From positions 1,369,501 through 1,433,500 of the forward strand of contig JACCIC010000005.1 of NCBI GenBank assembly GCA_018907035.1: a stretch of DNA of 64,000 nt. The letters run 5' to 3'. This document shows positions 28,201-38,477 of the stretch, piece by piece. Position numbers and translations under genes: made by a program. Each line of letters starts with the position of its first letter. Position 1 is the stretch's first letter. The notes under the pieces are model-generated. The model worked only from the letters and a program-made list of their open reading frames with translations, was not told where the DNA came from and did not search any database. The stretch comes from Sycobia sp. Sy_11 (Eukaryota; Arthropoda; Insecta; Hymenoptera; Epichrysomallidae).

Positions 28201-30139
28201 GCCTTTATGTTATCTCAGAAAAATAGTATTAAAAAGACAAACTATTTATTCAATGAATCGATTGAATGGCATTTCACGCCGCCACTAGCAGCGTATTTCA
28301 GAGGGTTGTGGTTCTTAAAGTATTAAAGGCTGTCAAGTCAACACATTTATATCACACTGTTGGGAAAGCATTGTCTTCGTATGAACAATTTAATATGTGT
28401 ATTATAGAGATAGAAGCAATTTTAATCTCGCGCCTTTTAACACCTCTCTCCTCTGATGCTAAAGATATTACCGTGCTTACTCCTGCCCACTTCCTTATTG
28501 AAAATAATCTGTCAGGTATGCTTGAGTATAATTACGAAGAAGTGCCGATAAACAGACTTTGAGTATGGCAGCATATCCAAAAAATTGAGCAGCACGTCTG
28601 TCAATGACGGCATAAAGGAGATGGAAATGAAATTAAGGTTGGCACACTGGTTACTGTTAAAGAAGAAACCCTCCCCCCATATGCAGCGGAGACAAGGATA
28701 TATATATATCCAGGTGCAGGTGGTATCGTTCGTGTAGCGACAGTGAAAACTCAAAACTCAAGTGTACAAGCGTTGTGTGAAGCGCCTTGCTCAGCTACCA
28801 ATTGAAATTTAATAAAGACCTATTAATAAAAGTGTAGTGATAATACATAATCATAAACTGAATTGTAAAACATAATTACTAATATCCACATTATGAAAAT
28901 TTGTATCATGTAGTAAGGAAATCATGTAAAATAAAAAACATCCTGAATGTATGAACAGAAGTCCTCCAAGACGGGGAGAATCTTTCGATTATAACATATA
29001 AAATTATAGTATCATATATGGCAGTAAGTTTACAAGTCTGAACAGGGATTCGAAAAAATTTGAATTATTTGAATGTCGTGTTGAACAAAGCTATTATCGT
29101 GTTGAGTAAAACTATTAGAAGTGAAGAAATTAAATACGCATGTCATTACCTGTCCGGATTACCGTAAGTGAGGGTCCGAGGGCACCCTTTCCCTCCCATT
29201 TGCCAACCCAAATGTAAACAGTCATACCCATTGTTCAGGTATTTGCCATTTTAATGCCAAACCAAGGTATAATGCAGGCATCATTATCGAAGACAAACCA
29301 GATTCTCTTGAGTGTTCGATCAAGCAAAACATATAACTTCTATCATTTGTACCGCTGTAAATTTAACTTGTAAATTTTTATAACATAAAGATTTAAATAT
29401 ATTGTTTTTACATTACATATTCTTGTGTACCCATTTTCTAAATAAAACTGAATTGTCCCCTCGCGAGTAAAGTAAACCGCGACCAAAGTGAGCATTCAAG
29501 AACGTTTACGTTCAAGAAAATACAAAATTCTAATCTGCTCACACTGAGCATATGCTGTATATATTCATCTTCAGAAGGATATAGGATATATATTTGTTTG
29601 AATTCAAGAAAAAAAATGGCAAAATAGAAAGTTACTTTACCAACAATGCCAAAACAAATATAACCTCGTTTCTGTATAAAAAAGTTCTATCCGAGCATCC
29701 GGTTCAAAAAGATATCATTTTGGAGAGTATTTTTTTGTTTGAATTTTATTTGTAAGCACTAATTATTTTTATTTAATTAAAAATAGAAAAATATAAGAAA
29801 TATATATGTATATATGCATCTTACATACGACTATTCTGGGGACATATTGTAATTTCGTACTCGGGCGATGGAAAATGATGTCCAGCTAATTCGAGACGAC
29901 TTTTACAAGTAGTGTCGTGGTCGGACAGTAGAATACGATGTTGAGATATATCGGACCGACTTTACTTACTTTACTTACTTTCCGTAGAAGTCGTTCCGAT
30001 ATATCTGGACAGCGTATCCTATCTCCTGAACACGAAACTCCCCATAACAGTGATCACCTGGATATGTTTTTCTACCGCCCGAACACGAAAGTACAATATT
30101 TCCCCGTAGAAGTCATATGTAATATGTATATATTACAGT

Positions 30140-30181
<42 letters not shown>

Positions 30182-32803
30182 CAACTGAAATTAAGAAAAA
30201 AATGGTCTGCGAAATAGCACCTTTTTACACAAAAGCGTCGATGGGTAAAAGTATCTATACGAATATAGATTTATACACGAGTATTTTTTACAGAGATATT
30301 ATTGAACTGCTTAATAAATCGGTTAAATTATTATTTCCGGTGAAGCCGAGAAGGGGGATGATAGTTTAATTATAAATTTAGTAATCTTAAGATTTTCTTA
30401 CGTTATGGAACTGCACCAGAAGGACTCTCCTTCATTACACTTTAAAGAATAAGACGATGGCCGTACTAAAAATAAATTCGTCATATATTAAAAACTTATA
30501 TATTCTTTGTAGTTTAACATTGTATTTATACATACGTCCATCAAAAAAGCCTAACCGCTTACAATATTTCAGTTTTCCACAAGTTTTTGCCATTCTGAAA
30601 ATTTAAAAATCTACTGTAGAATTGAACTGACAAAACTTACAATTTTATAAGTATGTAAAAAAAAACATTTCGCTTGTTTAAGATGAAATTGTTCTACAGT
30701 ATCAGTTGCGCAGCAGGGTTGGGTGCTGAGTATAATAAGTTATACATAGTTTTTCCTGAATATTTGAATATTAAAAATCTTGTTAAATTTAAAATTGCAA
30801 AATAGAAGAAATTCAAATTGCTCGAAATCAGCAAGAAAATAATTTTACAACAATCAAATATTCATAATCTGTCTATAATGGCTTTAAGGATGTCTCCATT
30901 CAAAATAATATTTAAGATTCAGATGCAGTGAAATAAACTGAAAATATTCAGAAATATATAGAATTTTATTGTGGGCTTCGTCAAAATTTCATATGGACAC
31001 AATGTTTCTTAAATTTAAATGTAATCTTTACAGATATTTAAAATATATTTTTCGACAGGTTTGCAGGTTTGTGTTCATACTTAAGGATGAACGCGTAATT
31101 ATATGATTTGCAATGTACAAATGAAACACGAATGAGGATAATCTAAAAGAAATTATTAAAAGCTATAGAATATCATTATTTAATTCCGTTTTAAAGATTG
31201 TAGTATTTTGTTCTTCGTTTGGGACGAGCAGTCTCGGTGGCTCAACCGTACTCATAAAGAGAACCGCTAAGAGGCAGAGTTAAAAGGAAGATTTCGAGCC
31301 TTCAATGCCGCACAGATAGCAGATCGGTGGCTCGAGAATGGAAAGCATTGAAACTGGTTACTTAATCCTTACGTGTCGCGCGATCAACAGCATTTAATTG
31401 ATATTAAACACTAGATAATGAGTAACATTATGTAAACACCAGACTTCTACAGTAAACCTCGAACATTCATTGGAATATTTTATAGTAATAGTATATGTAT
31501 ATTGTTATAAATTTGTATTCACATGTTAAAATATTGCCAATATATTTATAAATTATTGACAAATAATGTTTTTAAAATAGGTCATAAGGGAATTGAAAAT
31601 ATTTTATAAATATTTATTGACGTATTTTAACTGTACTATTTTCTAATTATGTTTTTTTATTTATAAGTATTTTATTTTTATTGTAAGCCATTGGTTGAAA
31701 ATGTTTTAATAAGATTTTACGACAATCTTTAAAAATATTTAACATTTAAAAAAATGGTTTGGAAATATATAAAAAAAAAAGATTTTTTTTCATCCATCAT
31801 ATTGGATTTCCTTTTTTGAAATTATATTGTGGGATTCACATTCAGCGACCTCAAAACATCTATAGGACTAAATATTTTGCAATAATCGATTTGTAATAAT
31901 TGTTAAAGGTGGTATACTAGTATTTCGTTGGAAATCGTTAACAATTAGTTCATTATTAATAATGATTCACTCAACCGAGACCGATTGATTGAATGAAGAC
32001 CAAGATTGAACTTGCATTCAAATTTTAGAAATTCTTTGAAGTCCATTACGGGCCCGTTGCACTGAAAATCGGGATATCTGTGAGTAAATTTGTTTACGCA
32101 AAGAAATAAAATTAAATTGATTTACGAAAAAGTACATAGATGCATGGAATATGCCAAACCATTACATATTAATAATTTTAAATATCACGATTGTCATCGA
32201 TAATTTCACCTTGTTCGTAAGCAGAATGGCTTCGAAACCAATGCCAGTATTGTAGACAAAATAATTAAGGAAAAAAAATGAGGATAAGATAGAAAACTTT
32301 TATAAATGGAAATAAATTCATAATTTTTTTTCTTTCTCTGCTATCAATGTATTAATGTCACAGAATCTAAATTGGATTTTGCTGCAATATTCTGCATATA
32401 ATAATCATCAACGAATAAATCTGGATTGGAGCAATGTATAAATCAAATTTCAAATATCTCCCATTATATTTTTCAATATTAGCTATATAGTATTTCTTTA
32501 CAAAAAAGCATAATCTCCCTCCGAAAAGGTTGTAAAGCAATTCAAATAGTAAAATAATCTAAGATATACATTAATTAAACAAATAAATATGTTGAAATTC
32601 TGAATTAATTGAAAAAATTTCTTACTTTGGAGTCGAACACCAAACTACCTCTCCCTGTGCGCAAATTATAGGAGTGCATTCAGCTATTAAAATAAATAAA
32701 AAATAATTAACGAATTATATAAATGACAAATAATTATTTCTTTTGTATTGTTTCACCAACTTGTCTTAATAGAGCCAAGAAGCATAATAGCTAAAACCTT
32801 CAT
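19283..32803 (-). CDS. Poly-SapA secreted protein, gene 3 (complete, 6 domains, 264 aa)
   Basis: Thirteen minus-strand exons: 32761-32803 (signal peptide), 32626-32683, 30536-30594, 30402-30465, 24310-24368, 24166-24229, 23200-23258, 23063-23126, 22659-22714, 22513-22576, 21064-21122, 20923-20986, and terminal 19283-19364 with TAA. They total 795 nt. An in-frame ATG four codons upstream of... the chosen start is avoided because the MKVLA start is shared by paralogs; the nearer upstream ATG is three codons away. Domains begin at Cys 22, 63, 104, 145, 185 and 226. Exon 22659-22714 is one codon short (56 nt), which shortens the linker before domain 5. The third cysteine is followed by Arg, not Gly, in exon 21064-21122. 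Extra cysteines: residue 17 (TEC, before domain 1) and KQQC in the tail. A 6-kb intron (24369-30401) holds a deleted mariner and a BEL/Pao remnant. AATAAA lies at 19222-19227. Confidence 0.84.
19365..20922. other. Last intron of gene 3
   Basis: This 1.56-kb phase-2 intron splits domain 6. Besides the SINE-like head at 19800-19940 it has no recognisable feature; a 67-codon minus open frame at 19960-20163 looks random. Confidence 0.55.
19800..19940 (+). mobile_element. tRNA-like SINE head
   Basis: TGGCTCGATCGCTAGAGCG resembles a pol III A box, and GAGTTCAAATACC about 35 bases on resembles a B box, at tRNA-like spacing, followed by a non-tRNA tail. No complete cloverleaf was seen, so a tRNA-derived SINE is more likely than a functional tRNA. 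It lies in the last intron of gene 3. Confidence 0.5.
21123..22512. other. Intron of gene 3 (domain 5)
   Basis: A 1.39-kb phase-2 intron. Two small plus-strand open frames (21411-21644, 21659-21865) have low-complexity, A+T-driven composition and no domain. Neighbouring introns 22715-23062 and 23259-24165 are likewise plain, apart from the palindrome at 22972-22998. Confidence 0.55.
22972..22998. repeat. Short inverted repeat (hairpin)
   Basis: A 13-bp stem with one mismatch (core GATTCGCA and TGCGAATC) around a single T. It is in the short intron within domain 4 of gene 3. Confidence 0.6.
24885..25570 (-). mobile_element. Internally deleted mariner transposon
   Basis: On the minus strand the N-terminal part (KLGETATETYEKVLEVYG, ALSRSQ) is near 25470-25560. 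The central PRPKKVRMSKPKVKNMF lies near 25350-25400. The C-terminal part (DFFLLPIFKKFAKARHFDSV) is near 25045-25110. Order is right but the total is about 0.7 kb, too short for a 1.0-kb transposase gene, and frames shift. The region with the catalytic acidic residues is partly gone, so it is dead. Confidence 0.8.
25622..25708 (+). repeat. Tandem duplication, 43-44 bp unit
   Basis: TTACCGACAATACCAGGTAT recurs 43 bp later, each copy ending CTCGTAAAGA. It sits between the mariner and the BEL/Pao remnant. Confidence 0.85.
25710..28810 (+). mobile_element. 5'-truncated, decayed BEL/Pao LTR retrotransposon
   Basis: Plus-strand fragments of BEL/Pao Pol lie in the expected order. First is a GWIVAGE stretch after the protease region (about 25790). 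Reverse transcriptase follows, with VRVGFDASAKS near 26245. RNase H-like sequence with LHGFCDVSQQAYGACLYV lies at about 26820-26880. Integrase zinc-binding-type sequence is at 27600-27870, the integrase core with NVGIDYCGPF at about 27940, and a C-terminal VKEE/PPHMQ region at about 28650-28740. Stops and frameshifts occur throughout; gag and protease are not visible. It is a non-functional relic inside an intron of gene 3. Confidence 0.85.
28960..29470 (+). mobile_element. Possible 3' LTR of the BEL/Pao element
   Basis: A purine-rich string (AAGACGGGGAGAA) ends near 28980, just after the pol relic, where a polypurine tract is expected. It is followed by about 490 bp of distinct sequence with G+C-richer islands and ending in ATAAA. 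No second LTR copy was found, so the boundaries are guesses. Confidence 0.35.
29830..30120 (+). repeat. Unclassified repeat with an inverted repeat (29942-30007)
   Basis: GAGATATATCGGACCGAC at about 29943 pairs with GTCGTTCCGATATATCTG ending at about 30008 (one or two mismatches), around (TTTACTTAC)-type repeats. CCGTAGAAGTC occurs twice. It could be a MITE piece. Confidence 0.45.
30141..30177. repeat. (AT)n microsatellite
   Basis: About 18 AT units, 220 bp from exon 30402-30465 of gene 3 on its 3' side. Confidence 0.9.
30595..32625. other. First long intron of gene 3
   Basis: A 2.0-kb phase-2 intron in domain 1. At 31230-31345 a G+C-richer patch (TGGCTCAACCGTA and later GATTTCGAGCC) weakly resembles pol III box A and box B, so it may be another decayed tRNA-derived SINE. 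The rest is plain. Confidence 0.4.
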
Positions 32804-34756
32804 TTTTAACATCGTCGTTGTTCACTCTATAAACTTATTGTAGTAACACAAAGCAAAGAACTGTTTTGAAATTCTATTCATCTCGACTTTTTGTCTATAG
32901 AATGTACATTTTTATTATAAGTATATAAAGCTAGTGCATAAATAAACATACGTATTGGGAACGTTCATTTTACGTATTAGATAAAACGTGCACCAATCAA
33001 ATATATCACGTTCTACTATAAAAAGTATTCTATAAGTGTAGCAGAATGTGCCTCTTCTTACGAAGATTGTTTCTTATAGCTTGAGATGCTATTTGAAATT
33101 TTAATAAATAGAAAAAACAGAAAACCGTAGTTATAAGATAAGTATTGGAATTTTAAATGCAAGAGCTAAGACAAGCATATTGAACAGAATACTTTTATGT
33201 AATAGATTATAGATAAATAATCATAATGAAATTATTCTGTAATAGGATTGGATATATCGATACACTGTGTTTATTGCTTCATTAAAAGACTTTATTCTAC
33301 AATTTTCATAAAAAGAATAAAGCTATCCTATACAATGTATACGTAAATGAAAGCATAGAACAGAATGTATCCATCATTAGAATGATGATGTTTATCTGCT
33401 TTTGTTAAAGTTGACAGTCTTTAATTTATTAACTTATTTTAATAAGTTAAGAGTATGCAGACTATATTCCATATATTTCATTTTATGACTTTCTTAAATA
33501 AGAAGCTGTGCATTTTATGGTTTGCCTAATATCTCATAGATTCTTGATACATATAAATTAATATTTAAATCAGTTGCAAAATTGTAACAGAATTATCTTA
33601 TTGCATGTAGCTTTTAAAGCGCTGGGGTGAATAAAAAATTTAATATCCAATTGAATTTGTCTATGGAAATGTGATCTAAGATCGACCCTAAGTGAAAGCC
33701 TGTTCGTAGTCCAAACTAAAAAACTGTTGGTAAGGCAAACCAAAGCATGGCAAGGCCAATTGTTAAAATTGTTAAAATTTCAAAAAAACATTAATTTACA
33801 CTAATTATTTTTTGTTAAAATTATCTAGGTATTATAAATTAAAAAATAATTAAATAAGAACACTTTATATATTGATTGAAAAACATTATAGACGAAACAA
33901 ACAGCTAATATTTGAAAACCCAAAATCATAAGTTTGTGTATAATAGAATAATTATACCGTTAGGTGTTCAAGCAATTAAGTAAGCTCGCATCGACATGTG
34001 GTTTATTGGTGTTGTAGATAGACATAGTGAAAATTGACCTGTTCCATTCAGAGGCGTTCAAGGGTGGCAGCAACATCTGTCTGTACAAGTCAGTTTCAGT
34101 TATGATCGCGAACGAGAAGGTCGACTGAGCAACATCTGGGCGAACTACCATGACTCATTATAATCGTTTGTAATCATTTTGATAGTAATCAAAAGAATTA
34201 ATTTAAGGTCATATTGATTATTGTAAATATTATTCACATTTTGTTGTTTAATACAAATCAAACAAAAAGAATATCAATATAGCGTCTTGATTATTGTACT
34301 TCCCGAGACCCGAACAGGTTTCATTCTGAATGATTCATAATCGACTAAAATATATTATTTTCTAATTTAAGATCTGAAATATTCTGATTGACGATTCAAA
34401 AACTAAATTGAATTTTCTGAGTTTATTTCCACGATAAAAATAGATCTGGAAATAGAAAGGGACCCAGATAGATTTAAATAGTTTTGAAATTTATTCTTTT
34501 ACTGCACTCTGTATTTAATATAGCTTTTCACGTATGTAGTAATATAGCTTAACTTCTATATATTTTCGTCTTAGTTTATCAATGTTTAGGTTTGGAAATA
34601 TGAGAGCGCCGCGCGACGGAGATCAGATCTCCGTTAGCCTTTGTGAATGATTGACTTCTTCTCGGCATCGTATATTTTTTATTATTATTAACGTTATAAA
34701 TTATATTAAATTTACAGAATTTATTGTATAAAATTTTTAATTTGCGTGCTGCGTGA
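32804..34756. other. Spacer upstream of gene 3
   Basis: It contains the gene 3 upstream block (32871-32911). A G+C-richer patch with a 63-codon minus open frame lies at 33960-34151; no family was recognised. The near-palindrome GGAGATCAGATCTCC lies at about 34618-34632. Confidence 0.5.
32871..32911 (-). promoter_or_regulatory. Conserved upstream block, gene 3
   Basis: It lies about 70-110 bp upstream of the gene 3 ATG. The minus strand reads ACATTCTATAGACAAAAAG and then GATGAATAGAAT, matching the gene 1 and gene 5 blocks with a few substitutions. A TATATA stretch lies about 10 bp further upstream (near 32922). Candidate core promoter by homology. Confidence 0.4.
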
Positions 34757-35032
34757 TGGGGTGGTGTTACAAAAGGATTGTTTGACCATTGCATGAGGTA
34801 TGTGCACTGCCTGACCGTTCTTTCCGTACTTGTGGGCCAGGTCTCGTTACAGTCCACCATCGGCAACATGTTTTCTTATGCATTTGTGAACGGGGCGTGC
34901 TGTCACGTAGTGCGTGAAGACAACATTAAGGGTGGTACCTGGTACTGGGGACCTCACCATTGCATCACTGAGGATGTCAATCGGTACCGGTTAGTCTATT
35001 ATTGTGAAGAGAGCTCGCTGCGTGCGGTGTAG
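34757..35032 (+). other. Unknown open reading frame, possible gene or viral/transposon fragment
   Basis: An open plus-strand frame of 91 codons runs from just after a stop to TAG at 35030. Its first ATG (MRYVHCLTVL) precedes a hydrophobic stretch and then a Cys-rich segment (GACCHVV, YWGPHHC, YYCEE). Base composition is clearly richer in G+C than the surroundings. An overlapping minus frame (34579-34869) is open too. I recognise no family. It could be a captured foreign fragment, a decayed transposon gene, or a single exon; no splice partners are visible. Confidence 0.3.
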
Positions 35033-36560
35033 TTAAATAGATTGAAGTCGTTTTTTTAGAAGATTATTTTTAAATTATATCACCTAATATTGAATTATAA
35101 CTAATACAGTATTTTAAAATCTGTTTATTTTAGCAATTATAATTTGTTAAGGCATTGGGCTTTTTCTCCACGTGCAACCGGAGTTTTTTTACTGCGGTTT
35201 GCCATAGATTTAAAATGAATTTAACTTTATGTTAGTATAGTATGTTGCCGTAAATTATTTAAACTTATCACGATTCCTCGTCTAAATCCTTAGCTACTCA
35301 CATATATATGTATATTATTATTTAAATGTTGCCTTATAGTAAGTAATTCATTAAGAATAGCATTAGCATAATATTATCACTCCTAGAGTAATTGGAAGAG
35401 TTTGGAAAAATACGTGTATTGTATTATTATTTACTTTCATTCAAATCTATATTTTTAATGTTCTATTAGCCTCTTCTGGGTGAAGTTTAGCATAGCATAG
35501 TGGCACATGACCTTCATACTCCGTACTTCTTAAATATCTCATCTTAAAAGGTAAATTTGTATTTGAAATTGTTATCGGACATCGTTTATTTTAGTCATTT
35601 CCACCTCAACAAAATAAGGTCATCGAAAGGCACAGCTACTATTTTCCTTGTGGCAGTAACCGCTGGCTTAATGTCCATCAAATTTGTAAATAAATTCTGA
35701 AAATGTATAAATATTGAGTGCTTGCACTTCGGTCAGTTTGAAACATGTTGTACCCTTGATATATGTTAAATTCTAGACATTACCATTTCATGACCAAATA
35801 CATATCTGCACACAAGAATTCACTTCACAAGTCGTTGTACATTTTTGCTGCGTCCATAATGTAAGTAGGATACCTCTTCATGAGCATTACACATCACCTA
35901 CTATCTACAATTCTCCGCAACCACTAATCTTCATACCTTCTCTGAGCTGTAACGCAGCTGTACCAGCTCATTTACTAAATTTTTTGGTCTCTCTTGCAAT
36001 TTCTTTTGCAGTCTATAAACAGGAACGGTGGCTCAATATTCTTCAAAGCTTTTATTTCAGCACCTGATGCATACAAACTTATTAAAATATTTATATTGTA
36101 TTTGATTATACTGACATCTTATCATTAAAAAAATATTTTTCAAATATCAGATAACTCGACGTTCTTCAGATAAGTTTCTGAATAAAGCATAAAATAAAAA
36201 GTATAGACATGAGCACAAATGATAAATTGAAGCTTAAATCTGAATGATCCTTTTTATCGAGGACATCATCGCATGTTATATTTATGAATTCAATTTGGAA
36301 ATGAGCAGGAAAAATAAGATAATTCACTACTCGGAAATCAAAGGTTCTTTTTATACGTAAATTGAATGAATGTTGCTCAACTCTGGTGTTTTATTACACA
36401 TGTTTGGTACAAGGAGTGAACTCTGTGAGAAAGTAAGAAAACTAATTTCGCGGAAAATAATAAATACACTTGATTTGGCGTAAAAACCCCTTCGGAATAA
36501 GGGGAAAAGTTCAATAAAGCTCTCAAAAAAGATTTAGGTTGATTTTAACCATTTTGTATT
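35033..36560. other. Spacer sequence, no gene seen
   Basis: A+T-rich sequence without open frames of note. A short hairpin (CCCCTTCGGAATAAGGGG) lies at about 36487-36504. Confidence 0.5.
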
Positions 36561-36599
36561 TAATATTGTTAATCATTTATTAATATTTATCAAAGAAAT

Positions 36600-37310
36600 A
36601 AATCTAAAGTTACAACCACACACGCTTACGTTACAATCGTGATATGGTATACACAGCTGTCGACGGCCTCTGTGCCCAAAAGACCCGCCAGGTTGTTCCA
36701 ACGTCTCGGACACGGGTTCAGCCCTGAACAACTCCGCCGCCGGCGTTCGCTCAGAGCGGTTAAGCACTTTACCAGACAGCGTTCGACGTATGTAGTCTGC
36801 TGATCACCCGTGTAAGTGCGCACAAACTTAAGCCAATAATTTATAAACGAATGTACAAACTACAAAAGTCACACTATGTCAAAACACGTAAGCACGCACA
36901 ATTGGATCACTCCACGCGATAAATACGCGCACGGCCGATCAAAATCTACAAATCTATAATTTTGAATGCTTGCAAAGTCTCACACGGGAAAACGGATTGA
37001 CACGATTAGTGCGTCTAGAGTGCTCGAACATATACTAAAACTAAAATCGCGCGCAAACGGTCAGGAAAACAACGTTGTCTTGAAAGCTTTCATAATGTAA
37101 CTCGCCCGTCCCCTCGCCACGGTCGTCGTTTTAGCTCCGGTGTCGAGCTCACTTACAAAGGGACACCGGTCGGCGGCGTCACGAGCATGTTCGCAGGTAT
37201 CCGAACGACAACACGTGTGCGCATCATGTCTTTTCTCGGGGTATTTTGCTCATTACACCGAAGCCTTTATACTCGTTTGATGACATTATAAATTCTGTTC
37301 AGTGCCGTAG
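36600..37310. mobile_element. G+C-rich island, candidate solo LTR or transposon remnant
   Basis: About 700 bp with abrupt composition change (many CG dinucleotides, ACACG and GCGC strings) between A+T-rich flanks. Overlapping short minus frames (36573-36823) show no domain. TTCAATAAAGCTCTCAAAAAA near 36510 and TTCAAATAAAGCTTCAAAAA near 37332 flank it and resemble each other. A solo LTR or other inserted element is my best guess; no pol gene is present. Confidence 0.35.
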
Positions 37311-38477
37311 GAAAACTCGTAAGCTGAGAAATTCAAATAAAGCTTCAAAAAAAAAAAAATAAATTTGAAAATAAAATAATAAATTTCCTCTGGTTGAAAC
37401 CCAGCGTTATTTTCTACATTTTAGTAGAAATTTATTTTCTCATGCGAGCAAACTATGCGAACATCTGGTTTTACGTACATTGACTGCTCATCGACAAGTA
37501 ACCGGCTGAATTATTATTTATAATTTAGTAACTTACATAATTTAGTTTTTACGTGAAACCTGTTTTAAGATGTGATAAGGTTTTAAGTTTATCTGATTGT
37601 AAGTTGTTAAAGTTCTAAGCTTTGGAGATTAAGGAGTTTGAAGGATATAAATTTGTGAGGTTTCGAAAATTATGATTTGATAATTTTTGTTTATGTTATT
37701 AAGTTCTTGTAAAGCATAGTTAAGGAAATAGAATATATATGGTAAAAATGTATAAATATGTCAGGAATTTGTAAGTTGAAATATATGATGATAAAGCTAT
37801 TGATTTATTTTTGATTATGATATACAAACAATATAATGATCTGAGTTCAAAGATTTGTTGGTTTTTTTAGATTAAAATTTATAATATCTCGTATCAAAGA
37901 TATCATTTTTACAGATCTCTACAGATCAAAGATAACGTTTTGTGGTATCAGTTTCTAGTATGGTTGCAAATACGGTATTATATTGCAATCGATTTTCGAG
38001 GTTCTATTAAAAATTCAATGGACAGTTTAACATGGACATATTAACCGTTGATATTAATTTAGTTCAGACTTGATATCTTTGCTTATTTTTCAAAAGAAAA
38101 ATCAAGTTTTGGTTTACTGTTATCCTCTCAGTACTGTGAAGTAATATCAATTTAGGCAATATTCTTGTAAAATAAACTTTTTTATTGTATTTCCTAGTCA
38201 TCATCAGTAAACTTTTCAGATGTGCTTTTCATGATATTACTATAAAACGAGTAGTACCTTAATACTTTGGAAGATCAACGTGCATAATCTTTAGTATAAA
38301 TGCTAAATAAATGGTCTTCGAAATAGGATGAAAATAGCTGCGCCTAATGTATTAATTTAAAAAGTATTACAAAATTTATATGATGTAATTAATTTATTTA
38401 TATGATTTAAATAAAACAATAAAATAAATAATTACATGTTACTGCACGTTTAATTTGTGAAATTCAATGAATTTCAA
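37311..38477. other. 3' flank of gene 4
   Basis: A+T-rich sequence downstream of the gene 4 stop. I see no open frame or repeat worth naming. Confidence 0.5.

Larger units (their letters stand above)
24369..30401. other. 6-kb transposon-filled intron of gene 3
   Basis: It separates the two halves of domain 2 of gene 3. In order it holds a deleted mariner (24885-25570), a 43-44-bp tandem duplication (25622-25708), a truncated BEL/Pao element (about 25710-28810), LTR-like sequence, an inverted repeat and an AT microsatellite. Exons on both sides are intact and in phase. Confidence 0.75.

Noticed and set aside
29938..30369. 143-codon plus open frame
   Set aside because: It reads through an AT microsatellite and repeat sequence, with no domain; it is in the intron of gene 3.
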